Source of the DNA: NORP309 sp964352735
Lineage (GTDB): Bacteria; Pseudomonadota; Gammaproteobacteria; Xanthomonadales; Marinicellaceae
Assembly: GCA_964352735.1 (NCBI GenBank)
Contig: CAYGTC010000005.1
Location: 62,001-126,000 of the forward strand
DNA length: 64,000 bases
Direction of reading: 5' to 3'
Shown here: in pieces, positions 35,603-45,300 of the stretch
Numbering within the stretch: the stretch's first letter is position 1
Layout: every line of letters begins with the position of its first letter
Translations under genes and position numbers: made by a program
Notes under the pieces: model-generated
The model's input: only the letters and a program-made list of their open reading frames with translations
Databases searched by the model: none
What the model was told of the DNA's origin: nothing

Positions 35603-36168
35603 TTGAGATCCTCTAAACTGGTTCGTAATTTTTGAATGGCGTAGCGGTAACGACTTTTGATTTTTTCTATCCCTTCGTCCATCATATTGGCAATTTGAGG
35701 CAATGTCAGTGATGCTTCTTGATGTAATAAAAATACTTCTCTTTGTGCGAAGGGTAAATCTTTGATGGCTTTTTTAAGGCGTTTTCCAAGTTTTTTAGTG
35801 AGTAATTCATCTTCAGGATTCCAGTTAATGACACCCTGTGATTGTTGGTGTTCTTTACTGTCGTGATCTATATTGTGTTCGAATGCAGAATTTTCCAGAT
35901 GATTTCTGCGGTACCAATCAACCAATCGATGGTGTGCTAAAGTAAAAAGCCAAGCGGTGAAGGGTGCTGAATTTTTATAGCGTTTTTTACTGTTAATGAC
36001 CTTAAGCCACAGATCTTGGAATAATTCCTGTGCAATGTTTTCATTGCTGACATGACGTAAATAATAACGATACATTGAATTTTTGTGCCGTTTATAGAGT
36101 ACATTAAATGCTTGTGCATCATGCTGGCAAAATGCAGTCATCAATTGTTCATCAGTCTGTTTATTCAT
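35599..36168 (-). CDS. ECF RNA polymerase sigma factor (RpoE-like)
   Basis: From ATG 36168 the product has 189 residues, the normal ECF length. Region 2 is LMTAFCQHDAQAFNVLYKRH followed by NIAQELFQDLWLKV and FTAWLFTLAHHRLVDWYRR. Region 4 is LPFAQREVFLLHQEASLTLP followed by QIANMMDEGIEKIKSRYRYA. The frame is open to GTG 36282; no good ribosome site marks either start, so the shorter family-length form is chosen. It is followed directly by its putative anti-sigma gene. The sequence FQDLWLKV and the PFxxREVFLL motif place it near group RpoE-like ECFs. Confidence 0.88.
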   Translation of the reverse strand: MNKQTDEQLMTAFCQHDAQAFNVLYKRHKNSMYRYYLRHVSNENIAQELFQDLWLKVINSKKRYKNSAPFTAWLFTLAHHRLVDWYRRNHLENSAFEHNIDHDSKEHQQSQGVINWNPEDELLTKKLGKRLKKAIKDLPFAQREVFLLHQEASLTLPQIANMMDEGIEKIKSRYRYAIQKLRTSLEDLK

Positions 36169-36350
36169 TGATATTTGCGCTGGATCATGTGATGGTATTC
36201 TACAATATTGTGAAGCTGATCGTTGAGGTATTTTGATCAGAGTGTGATTGAGCTTGTGGTTTATGGTATCGTTTAATTGCACAAATTATGGTCTTAATTG
36301 AACTTAATCATTCAATCGTATATGTCCATAAAAAGGGTTTTTTATATTGT

Positions 36351-36521
36351 GAGATGTCAGTATAACCATGATGACAAATAAAAATGATTAAATCAACCAG
36401 CTTTTTGTTGCTAATCTTTCCAATAGTTGGCAACAGACTGAGATTTGCACCTCAAGTGAAAATTCGTTGCATAAAATTTTTATCTATTTGTTCTTTTGTC
36501 ATATAGTTATACTGAGGTCTC
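36351..36521. repeat. inverted-repeat element, family 2 copy 2
   Basis: The left end GAGATGTCAGTATAACC and right end AGTTATACTGAGGTCTC are inverted copies, with the outer 24 nt matching well, and span 171 bp. The same ends occur at 24407-24529, and the flank TTGAACTTAATC also recurs there. It lies upstream of the second sigma gene, so it could affect its promoter. Confidence 0.8.
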
Positions 36522-36539
36522 ATTGTAATCAATTGGAAA

Positions 36540-36845
36540 TCAAGCAAGAACCAAATAAACCATGAAGAAGTCAATGACATACAGTACTAAGTATATATTG
36601 ATGGCTTTTTGGTAAGATTGTATGGTTTTTGGGTTTTGCTGTTGTTTTTTAAAGCTGTATAACCATACGACTTCTAACAGTTGAACAAAAACCAAGAGGA
36701 GAATAAATACCGATGAGAAAATTCCCAGTATTTTTGACCAAGAGGCATCCGGAAAACTGTATGCAATCAATGCTGAAATATTGCAAATAACGATTAAAGC
36801 GATCAGGGCAATTCTTAATGGAGTAAAAGCAGATTGTGAAGACAT
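36540..36845 (-). CDS. small three-helix membrane protein
   Basis: The 101-residue protein has three membrane helices: about residues 10-27 (RIALIALIVICNISALIA), 39-60 (ILGIFSSVFILLLVFVQLLE) and 83-100 (INIYLVLYVIDFFMVYLV). A short basic loop with KKQQQNPK separates the last two. The family is not recognised. It lies 84 nt after the ABC transporter gene on the same strand. Confidence 0.65.
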   Translation of the reverse strand: MSSQSAFTPLRIALIALIVICNISALIAYSFPDASWSKILGIFSSVFILLLVFVQLLEVVWLYSFKKQQQNPKTIQSYQKAINIYLVLYVIDFFMVYLVLA

Positions 36846-36929
36846 AAATTCATTCAGATGAAAAATATGATTTTAACAGTTTGCCGATCAACAAACCAGT
36901 GCAGCAAGCATGATTTATAGTAAAATGAT

Positions 36930-38726
36930 CTATCTATTTGAGTGGGCTTCTTCGCTGTGCCCAGTTTGAATATTCCATAATTTATGGTACATTCCACTGT
37001 GCTTTAGCAATGACTTATGGTTGCCTGACTCTATGATCCTTCCCTGATCAAAAACATGAATATCGCGTGCGCTAACTATGGTAGATAATCGATGTGCAAT
37101 GACCAATAAAGTACGGTCTTTGGCGATCTTTTTCATTGATTTTTGAATAGCTGACTCAGTTTCGTTATCAACCGCTGAGGTTGCTTCATCAAGTATAAGG
37201 ATAGGCGGGTCTTTTAAAATGGCCCGGGCCAATGAAATGCGTTGTCTCTGACCTCCTGATAATTTCATACCGCGTTCACCAACCATCGTTTCATATCCAT
37301 CAGGCAGTTTTTCAATAAATTCGTGTGCTTCAGCTAATTGTGCAGCATCAATGATGGACTCGGTAGTTGCTTGATCTTTTCCATAGGCAATGTTTTCTCG
37401 AATACTGCCGTCAAAAAGAAAAATATCTTGTGAAACCAAACCGATGGACTGTCTTAAGTCATTGATTTTTAGATCGGCTATATCGGTATTTTCAATGGTG
37501 ATCTGACCTGATTTTGGGCTATAAAAACGCAGCAATAGTTTCATTAATGTACTTTTTCCTGATCCAGTTTGGCCGATAAATGCGGTCATTGAAGCACGTT
37601 TAATGTGTAAGTTGATTTCAGATAGAACTTCTGGACCATTGTCAGTATAAGAAAAACTGAGGTCTTTGACATGGATGTCTTTAGTCATGTCAGTTGTCAT
37701 GGTTTCAGGTTTATCATTGATTTTGATGGGTTGTTCTAGCAAATCCAATATGCGCCGAACCGAAGCCATCGCGCGCTCATACAAATCCATGGTGACCGCC
37801 AGAGATGTAAATGGCCACAGTAGTCTCTGAGTTAAAAATACCAGCATACCATATGAACCTACCGAAATGATGCCATCTAAAGCATCAAAACCGCCGATGA
37901 TAAAAGTTGCCAAAAAGCCACTGAGGATTGCCATTCTAATGATTGGTGTAAAAGCTGCACTGACTTTGATTGCCTCTTCATTGGCTTTAAGATAATCCGA
38001 ACTTAATGTGGCCAGGTGTTGTAACTCTTTGTCCTCGCGGGTAAAGCTTTTAATGGTAGCAATGCCCATGATTTTATTGCTGATAGCGGTTGCCAAAATT
38101 CCAGCGTGTTTTCTGACGGCATCATATTTGGGTTGTGCTTTTCTTTGAAAAAAGAAAGCGCCAAAGATAATTAATGGGATGGGAAGAAATGCAAATAAAG
38201 CAATTTTTGTAGAGATATAAAAAAATACGGTGCCAACGCCAATCACTGAAACCAGTACTTGAATCATATCATTGGCTCCAACATTAAGAAATCGTTCGAG
38301 TTGATTGACATCATCATTCATGATAGATGTCAGATTACCACTGGTTTGGTTTTCAAAAAAAGCCATGTCCATATTTTGCATATGGTTGTACGTGTCTTTT
38401 CGCATGGAGTGTTGTAAGGATTGTGCTAAATTTCTCCACAATACAGCATATAAAAATTGAAAAATAGATTCGCCCAGCCAAATAAAAAATGTCATTATTG
38501 CCAATACAATTAACTGAGATTTTGGTTCTGTAAAGCCAAAATGTGATAAAAATGATTCTTGTTGACTGACCACAACATCAATAGCAATGCCAATTAATAT
38601 TTCTGGTGCGATATCAAAAACTTTATTCACCACTGAACAAAAGCTTGCTAATACAATTTTTATGCGTTGTCCTTTGGCATATTTAAGCAATCTGATGATG
38701 GGCTTTTGCTGGGAATGAAGCTTCAT
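36930..38726 (-). CDS. ABC transporter, fused permease and ATPase (MsbA-like exporter half)
   Basis: The 598-residue protein has an ABC_membrane domain of six helices (about residues 20-310) and a nucleotide-binding domain (about 345-580). The latter has Walker A GQTGSGKS, Q-loop SQDIFLFDGSIREN, signature LSGGQRQR, Walker B PILILDEATSAVD and the His switch in VIAHRLST. It should act as a homodimer, exporting lipids, drugs or peptides; the substrate is not indicated. Its start overlaps the DUF3301 gene by 4 nt (ATGA). Confidence 0.93.
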   Translation of the reverse strand: MKLHSQQKPIIRLLKYAKGQRIKIVLASFCSVVNKVFDIAPEILIGIAIDVVVSQQESFLSHFGFTEPKSQLIVLAIMTFFIWLGESIFQFLYAVLWRNLAQSLQHSMRKDTYNHMQNMDMAFFENQTSGNLTSIMNDDVNQLERFLNVGANDMIQVLVSVIGVGTVFFYISTKIALFAFLPIPLIIFGAFFFQRKAQPKYDAVRKHAGILATAISNKIMGIATIKSFTREDKELQHLATLSSDYLKANEEAIKVSAAFTPIIRMAILSGFLATFIIGGFDALDGIISVGSYGMLVFLTQRLLWPFTSLAVTMDLYERAMASVRRILDLLEQPIKINDKPETMTTDMTKDIHVKDLSFSYTDNGPEVLSEINLHIKRASMTAFIGQTGSGKSTLMKLLLRFYSPKSGQITIENTDIADLKINDLRQSIGLVSQDIFLFDGSIRENIAYGKDQATTESIIDAAQLAEAHEFIEKLPDGYETMVGERGMKLSGGQRQRISLARAILKDPPILILDEATSAVDNETESAIQKSMKKIAKDRTLLVIAHRLSTIVSARDIHVFDQGRIIESGNHKSLLKHSGMYHKLWNIQTGHSEEAHSNR

Positions 38727-39052
38727 GAATTGTTTTTTGCATTGACATCAATGTGGTCGGGATGAAAAAACTGGGTATTGGTGATTCTATAGCTCAATAG
38801 CTCAACTTTTCCTTGATATCTTTGAAAGTCCGAGGCATTAAACTCAAATGCATAACTGCGATAAAAACCAAGTTTCCCGGCTGCTCTTTTGATGGATATG
38901 GATTTCAATGCAATAGAGTCATCTAAGAATACCAGATGCTTTTTTCGGGTTTCTGCGGTAACATGGGCCCTGGCTACATCTCTGGCTTTGGCATTGGTTG
39001 CAATAAAAAGGATAATAAACCCGCTGAATAGCAACAAAGGAATTTCAGTCAT
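38723..39052 (-). CDS. DUF3301 family membrane-anchored protein
   Basis: The 109-residue protein has an N-terminal membrane helix (PLLLFSGFIILFIATNAKAR), followed by the DUF3301 pattern: FLDDSIALKSISIKRAAGKL, then GFYRSYAFEFNASDFQRYQG and VELLSYRI. The family is found in Gammaproteobacteria and has no known function. It is coupled to the ABC exporter gene by overlapping stop and start codons. Confidence 0.82.
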   Translation of the reverse strand: MTEIPLLLFSGFIILFIATNAKARDVARAHVTAETRKKHLVFLDDSIALKSISIKRAAGKLGFYRSYAFEFNASDFQRYQGKVELLSYRITNTQFFHPDHIDVNAKNNS

Positions 39053-39503
39053 GATTAATACTTATAAGAAAAGGTTTGCAATTAATTAAGTTTATTATAT
39101 TATGGTAGGTCGCTCAAAAAATAAAGACTTATCGAGATAATTAAGTAAACATATTTGACATTATACTTCTGTCAGTTACTAAAATTGAAAAGTCTATTCA
39201 AGTTATGACAATTGGGTGAATATTGTATTGCGATACTACTTAAAATTTTAAGGAATATATGCTGAAATTGGATTATGAGTATGAATTATCGGACAATACA
39301 ACAATTGCGTTTTTATATACAATAGGATTGTGCTTATTGATGATATTTTAATTGAAAGATTGAATCAATCGGTATCGCAATGGATATGAGATCATTAAAC
39401 TTTCAGTTATGGTTAATTCATATACAGATGCCTTATATGATTTACTCAAGAATAAATAGTGAACATTGAGTGAATTGAAAAATATATATGACATGAGAAT
39501 AAC
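39053..39503. other. intergenic region, divergent promoters, no gene seen
   Basis: The first part of the 524-nt gap between the divergent DUF3301 and ppnN genes is AT-rich and has no coding pattern, tRNA or strong hairpin that I can see. It must hold the promoters of both genes; no single -35/-10 pair stands out. Confidence 0.5.
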
Positions 39504-39551
39504 GGTTTTCATGGGGGAAACCACACAACAATTGAGGCTTTCATAGGGGAA
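39504..39551 (+). promoter_or_regulatory. tandem direct repeat in the ppnN leader
   Basis: GGTTTTCATGGGGGAA (39504-39519) and GGCTTTCATAGGGGAA (39536-39551) agree at 14 of 16 positions and start exactly 32 bp apart, about three helical turns. They end 25 nt before the ppnN ATG. They may be a pair of protein-binding sites or a duplicated leader element. Confidence 0.5.
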
Positions 39552-39576
39552 GTTTCACAATAGATTAGGAGATTAC

Positions 39577-40974
39577 ATGAACTGTAATAAAGAAAAAGTT
39601 TTAACAAAAGAAAAAACAATTGATAAATGCATCATTGCTGCGAGAGGTGGAATGACACTTTTATCGCGGGATGAAGTCAATAGAATGGTAGAAATTGGCA
39701 CAGGTTCTACCCATGCATTATTTAGAAAGTGCTGCCTTGCAGTATTGAACTGTGATGCAAAAGAAGATGATGCGATGGCTGTATTGTCACGCTATCCAGA
39801 TTTTGATGTAAAACTTTTGCCGAGGGAAAGAGGGATTCATTTGGAGTTTATCAATGCTCCAGCTCAGGCATTTGTTGATGGTAAAATGATTTCTGGCATT
39901 AGAGATTCAATTTTTTCTGTATTAAGGGATATCATATTCCAGACAGGTGAACAACTCATTGGTGAATTGAATGAAAATTCTGGATCAGATTTGACAAATA
40001 TGGTTTTTGAAATGCTCAGGAGAGGGGAAGTTCACCAATCTGGCAAAGAGCCCAATTTAGTGGTATGTTGGGGAGGACACTCCATCAGTGGTGAAGAATA
40101 TAAGTATACCAAAAATGTTGGTTACCAATTGGGCTTAAGAGGGGCTGACATTTGTACAGGCTGTGGAACTGGAGCTATGAAGGGGCCAATGAAAGGCGCA
40201 TCTGTTGGTCATGCCAAACAACGCATATTTGATGGTCGATATATTGGTTTAACAGAACCAGGTATTATTGCAGCAGAAGCACCAAACCCCATCGTTAATA
40301 AACTGGTTATTATGCCAGACATTGAAAAAAGATTAGAGGCATTTGTGCGATTGGGTCATGGTATCATTGTCTTTCCTGGTGGTGTTGGAACAGCAGAAGA
40401 AATTCTTTATTTGATTGGTATATTGTCTCACCCTGACAATAAAGACAATCCTTATCCATTTATCATGACCGGCCCGAAAGCTTCAGAAGAGTATTTTAGA
40501 CAAATTGATGAATTTATCCGATTTGCATTAGGGGATGAGGTCAGCGAAATGTATGAGATAATCATCGATAACCCGGAAAAGGTAGCAAAAAGTATGCTAC
40601 AAGGCTTGGATCAAGTTAAAGAACACAGAACCTCTAATCAGATCAGTTATTATTTTGACTGGAATTTGAAAATAGAATCAGGTTTCCAGTTTCCATTTAT
40701 TCCAACGCATGAAAATATGTTGAACCTCAATTTACATCGCGATCAACCTGTTAATGAACTTGCAGCTGATTTAAGACGGGTCTTTTCAGGCATAGTCTCA
40801 GGCAATGTAAAGGAATTTGGTCGTCAACAAATTGAAGAAAAGGGTGTCTATAAAATTGCTGGTGATAAGGAGCTGATGGCTCGTTTAGATAAGCTGTTAC
40901 AATCTTTTGTCGATCAAAAACGCATGAAGTTACCAGGGACAGAGTATGAGCCTGTATTTGAGGTTCTGAAGTAA
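39577..40974 (+). CDS. ppnN: PpnN-type nucleotide 5'-monophosphate nucleosidase
   Basis: The 465-residue protein is the size of E. coli PpnN (YgdH, 454 residues). The N-terminal DUF4478-like region is followed by the Rossmann LOG domain with VCWGGHSISGEEYKY, CTGCGTGAMKGPMKGA and the catalytic PGGVGTAEE segment, and by a C-terminal DUF3412-like region ending EYEPVFEVLK. The enzyme removes the base from purine nucleoside monophosphates and in E. coli is stimulated by (p)ppGpp. TTAGGAGA gives a good ribosome site. Upstream lies a tandem direct repeat. Confidence 0.9.
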   Translation: MNCNKEKVLTKEKTIDKCIIAARGGMTLLSRDEVNRMVEIGTGSTHALFRKCCLAVLNCDAKEDDAMAVLSRYPDFDVKLLPRERGIHLEFINAPAQAFVDGKMISGIRDSIFSVLRDIIFQTGEQLIGELNENSGSDLTNMVFEMLRRGEVHQSGKEPNLVVCWGGHSISGEEYKYTKNVGYQLGLRGADICTGCGTGAMKGPMKGASVGHAKQRIFDGRYIGLTEPGIIAAEAPNPIVNKLVIMPDIEKRLEAFVRLGHGIIVFPGGVGTAEEILYLIGILSHPDNKDNPYPFIMTGPKASEEYFRQIDEFIRFALGDEVSEMYEIIIDNPEKVAKSMLQGLDQVKEHRTSNQISYYFDWNLKIESGFQFPFIPTHENMLNLNLHRDQPVNELAADLRRVFSGIVSGNVKEFGRQQIEEKGVYKIAGDKELMARLDKLLQSFVDQKRMKLPGTEYEPVFEVLK

Positions 40975-41107
40975 CTGTGAATTAAAATTTTCGACTCTGG
41001 AATAACATTAAACCACTGGTGATTTTGATTTGAATCAATTGATTAAACAGTAGATTAAGCTATCATGTCTGAGTTGAATTGATTAATGGATTAAAAATGA
41101 CACTTAT

Positions 41108-41142
41108 GATGGCATCCTATCATTTTATAGTAGGATGCCATC
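41108..41142. promoter_or_regulatory. strong hairpin between ppnN and the PPK2 gene
   Basis: GATGGCATCCTA (41108-41119) and TAGGATGCCATC (41131-41142) form a perfect 12-bp stem with an 11-nt loop. Only a short CTTTG follows, so it is a weak terminator candidate. It may end ppnN or fold in the leader of the PPK2 transcript, 55 nt before that start. Confidence 0.6.
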
Positions 41143-41197
41143 AGTCTTTGATTAGGACTTGGAGATAATTGAACTCATTAAAATAGAGGTAAAGAAG

Positions 41198-42157
41198 ATG
41201 AAAGGAGTTGATTTAAAACCTGTAAAGAAAAAACAATCTTATTCTATTAAAGGATTGCAAACAAAACAGCAAGCCGAAAAACTGTTAGTCGATTTACTTG
41301 ACTCAAAAGCAGTGATGAGCTCAAAAAGAGTCATGAAAGGCAGTCAATTGCTCAAAGTGAGTTATTTGTCAGGGGATTATCCCTATGACAAAAAGATGTC
41401 TAAGTTTGACTATGAATGTGAGAAACATTTATTACAAAGAGAGTTACTCAAAGTTCAAAGCTGGGTAAAAGAAACTCAACAAAGAATTGTGTGTCTCTTT
41501 GAAGGCCGTGATGCTGCTGGTAAAGGTGGTACCATTAAAAGATTCATGGAACACTTAAACCCTCGTGCTGCCACTGTAATTGCTTTGGAAAAACCTACTG
41601 ATAGGGAGCGTGGTGAATGGTATTTTCAACGTTATATCAAACATCTACCTACTACTGGTGAAATGCGCTTTTATGACCGGTCATGGTATAATCGGGCAGG
41701 TGTAGAAAAGGTTATGGGTTTTTGTACAGACAAAGAGTATTGGGAGTTTATGCGTCAAACCCCTAATGTTGAAAGAATGTTGGTTAATTCTGGTTTGATA
41801 TTATTTAAATTTTGGTTTTCTGTAACGCAACAAGAACAACTCAGACGCTTTCATTCGAGAAAACATGACCCATTGAAACAGTGGAAATTATCTCCTATTG
41901 ATTTAAAGTCTCTTGGTAAGTGGCAAGATTATAGTGAAGCTAAAGAGTCCATGTTCTTCCATACCGATACAGGTGATGCGCCTTGGACAGTTGTCAAATC
42001 TGACGATAAAAATAGAGCAAGGATTAATTGTATTCGACATTTTTTGTATAATTTAGATTATCCAAATAAAGATGTATCTTGTGTATATAAGCCAGATGAA
42101 AACATTGTAGGTTCAGTAAAAGACATTTACCATGACTTGACTCACGATAGAGATTGA
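41198..42157 (+). CDS. polyphosphate kinase 2 family protein (PPK2)
   Basis: From ATG 41198 the protein has 319 residues. The Walker A is FEGRDAAGKGGTIKRF, followed by RGEWYFQRYIKHLPTTGEM, the DRSWYNRAGVE motif and WFSVTQQEQLRRFHSR, which are diagnostic of PPK2. These enzymes transfer phosphate between polyphosphate and nucleoside di- or monophosphates; the subclass cannot be set by eye, although one PPK2 domain is present. An AGAGG site precedes ATG 41198; an earlier in-frame TTG at 41159 is less likely. It follows ppnN, another nucleotide-pool enzyme, on the same strand. Confidence 0.9.
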   Translation: MKGVDLKPVKKKQSYSIKGLQTKQQAEKLLVDLLDSKAVMSSKRVMKGSQLLKVSYLSGDYPYDKKMSKFDYECEKHLLQRELLKVQSWVKETQQRIVCLFEGRDAAGKGGTIKRFMEHLNPRAATVIALEKPTDRERGEWYFQRYIKHLPTTGEMRFYDRSWYNRAGVEKVMGFCTDKEYWEFMRQTPNVERMLVNSGLILFKFWFSVTQQEQLRRFHSRKHDPLKQWKLSPIDLKSLGKWQDYSEAKESMFFHTDTGDAPWTVVKSDDKNRARINCIRHFLYNLDYPNKDVSCVYKPDENIVGSVKDIYHDLTHDRD

Positions 42158-42339
42158 TTGTTTAGCCTCCTATTTGTGAGATTGCTGGGCTTAATATTAC
42201 ATTGCTATCAGCAAACCTTGATTGGATAAAACAATGTTAGTTAGGATCTATTATATACACTCCTAAATTGCCTAATAAGGTCAATCATATTCCTTAAAAG
42301 TTTTCTATCAGTTTGCTGGGTTAAGTATTTTACTCCATA

Positions 42340-45300
42340 TTAAACGTGTGAAAACACCTCATTATTAATTTTGGGTTTTGAAAAATAATAACCTTGAAAG
42401 TTTTGACAACCAAGTTGTTGAAGAATTTTAAATTGATGTTCTGTTTCTATGCCTTCAGCGACCAGTTCGATATTCATGGCTTTAGCTAAGTTGACAATGG
42501 TTGAGATGATGTGTTTTGAAGCATCATCAGATGACAGTTCTTTAATGAACATCTTATCGATTTTTAATTGATCTATTGGCAAATATTTTAAATAAGCCAG
42601 CGATGAATACCCTGTGCCAAAATCATCAAGTGAAATGCGAATACCATAGTCTTTGAGCTCATTAAGCTTATCGATTAATGTAATCATGTCTTCAAAAACA
42701 GCCGCCTCAGTTAACTCAATAATAATTTGTGATGGCAAGATATCATAACTGCTTATAATACCTTTTATTTGTTCAATAAATGTTTTTTGATGAAATTGTT
42801 TAGCACTGACATTGATGGCCATTGATTTAATTGGGAAAATATTGGTTTGCCAAAGTTCCAATTGCGCGCACGCTTGATCGAATACCCAATAGCCCAGTTC
42901 ATGTGTTAAACCAATCTGTTCTATGGTGCTGATAAGGCTCTCGGTATTTATGTTAAGCGTCTTGAGGCGACTCCATCGTAATAAAGCCTCAACAGCAAAA
43001 ATTTCATTGTTATCATTGATTTGTGTTTGGTAATGCAATTGAAATTCATTTTTATCAAAAGCTTCGCGGATGGCTTTTTCAACTTTGAGTCGTTCGCTGA
43101 CCAATTCGATCATCTCTGGTTGATAGATGGTGATGGTGTTTTTGCCTTTATCTTTAGACGCATACATGGCAATGTCTGCCTGATGTATTATTTGATCAAT
43201 TGAATCGTTGTTAAAAGGGAAAACAGAGATGCCAATACTAGGGGTGATATAATGTTCATAATCGCCTAGTTGATAGGGTTCATTGAGGGCTTCCAAAATC
43301 AGTTCAGATTTAACCAAACTGCTTTCAAGAGTTGATTCGACTGATTTATCAAATTTCTTTGTTAAAATGATAAACTCATCTCCTGCAAGCCGAGCACAAA
43401 AATCATTTTTTCTGGAAACTTTTCTGATTCTTTGTGCAACCATTTTCAATAATTCATCTCCAGCTTGATGCCCAAGAGAGTCATTTAAAATTTTGAAACG
43501 GTCTAAATCCAGATAAATGATAGAACCATACATTTTTTTGTTAATCGCCAATTGATGAAAATATTCGAATTTGGAATAAAAGTATTCTCTGTTTGGTAAT
43601 TTTGTGAGGTTGTCATAATAGGCTAACTGATTGATTTTTTTCTCGTGTGCTCTTTTTTCAGTTATGTCGGTAATATTGGCCAATGCAATATTGTTGTTTT
43701 GTTCTGGTAATTTAACCAAAACAATATCACAAATGATTTGATCACCTTGATCGTTAATCATGACCCATTCAAAATTATAGTATTTATTATTTTGAAGCTT
43801 TCTGTATATCTTTTGAAGTTGTTTATTGCTTCGGCTGCCATCAGGTTGTTGATCGAGTGAGAATTTCTCTAATGAAATATCCTGATCATTTGGGTTGATA
43901 GCAAAGAGATCAATGGCTTTTTCGTTACAGTCTTTTAATGTGCCATCATCAAGATTAATAATCACCAATGGATCGGCAGCATGTTTAAACAGTGTGCGAT
44001 ATTTCTTCTCACTTATTGTTTGTCTAATTTTGGCATCTTGTGTTTCTGTAACATCAATCATCAAGCCTACCAGTTGGGTCTTGTAATCGTTGTTTTGAAT
44101 AATGTTAACCACGTCTCTGACCCAAGCTATGGTGCCATCAACTTTTATAAATCGATATTCAAGTTCAAAGGGTGTGGCATTATTAATAGAGTCATTGATG
44201 ATTTCTTGCACATGTTCTTTGTCTTCAGGATGAATATTGTTGATCCAGAAATTTTCCTCATTAAGCCAATTTTTCAGAGGGTGTTGCAAAATATTTTCAA
44301 CTTTGCTGCTGATATATTCCATAATATTATCATCAATGTTCTGGCGCCAAAGAATGACAGGGTGCTGTTCTATTAATGCTTGGTATTGTTTTTTTCGATC
44401 ACGTAAATCTTTTGTCTTTGCATCTAAATCAAGTGTTCTTTCGTTCACTCTAATTTTGTTTAGGGTGGTTTTGCCTGTCAATATTAATAACATTATGCCA
44501 ATTAATCCAGCAAATAAAAAACCTAGTTTGCTGATAAAGCTGGCAAGATGTGGTTGGTAAGTCTTGAAATAATTGATTGATGGCCTGGAGATGATGTTCC
44601 ATTCATTATTGTTAAGGCTTAAAGCTGATTTGATTATGATTTCCCTATCAGGCAGAGACATATTTGGGTTGCTCAAACTAACAATGAACTCATTGGTATT
44701 GTTGAGGTGCAAAGTCAATTCTGTAAAGTTCAATTGATATTGTTTAAGCCATTTTTCTACATGAGAGACTAAATTAGGGAATACAATGATTTTTTTATCC
44801 ATGAATTGAAATATACTGATGAATTCACCGAGGTCTTTTTCATAATATAAGCCATCTTTGTAAGAATCTTTCAAAATTGGCTTCAAAGCATTTAAATCGA
44901 TGTTTTCAACAGATGATTTATCCATTCGAGCACTGTCATAAGTCTGGCCATCTGTGTAAATCACGGCTTTGAGTAACTGGTTGTTAATCAGTGAGTTTAG
45001 TTGCTTTTTAATGTCATCAAATCTTGAAGAGTGTATGATTATTTCATGAATTGAGTCATTTAAATCTTCAATATGGTGTTTGATTGTTAACGTCAGTAAT
45101 TCGTGTTTGATTTTTAAGTTATCAGTGGTATGTCTGATATTGTATTGGTAGGCTTTGTTGTAAATAAAGATACCAAATAAAAAGATAAAAATCACTGGTA
45201 AGCCAACAGTTGAATAACGAGGGCGCCAAATGGATTTGGGTTGGCTAATGAAAATCATGGTCAGTGGTGCAAATATTAGGAAACCTAATAGTTCACGGCT

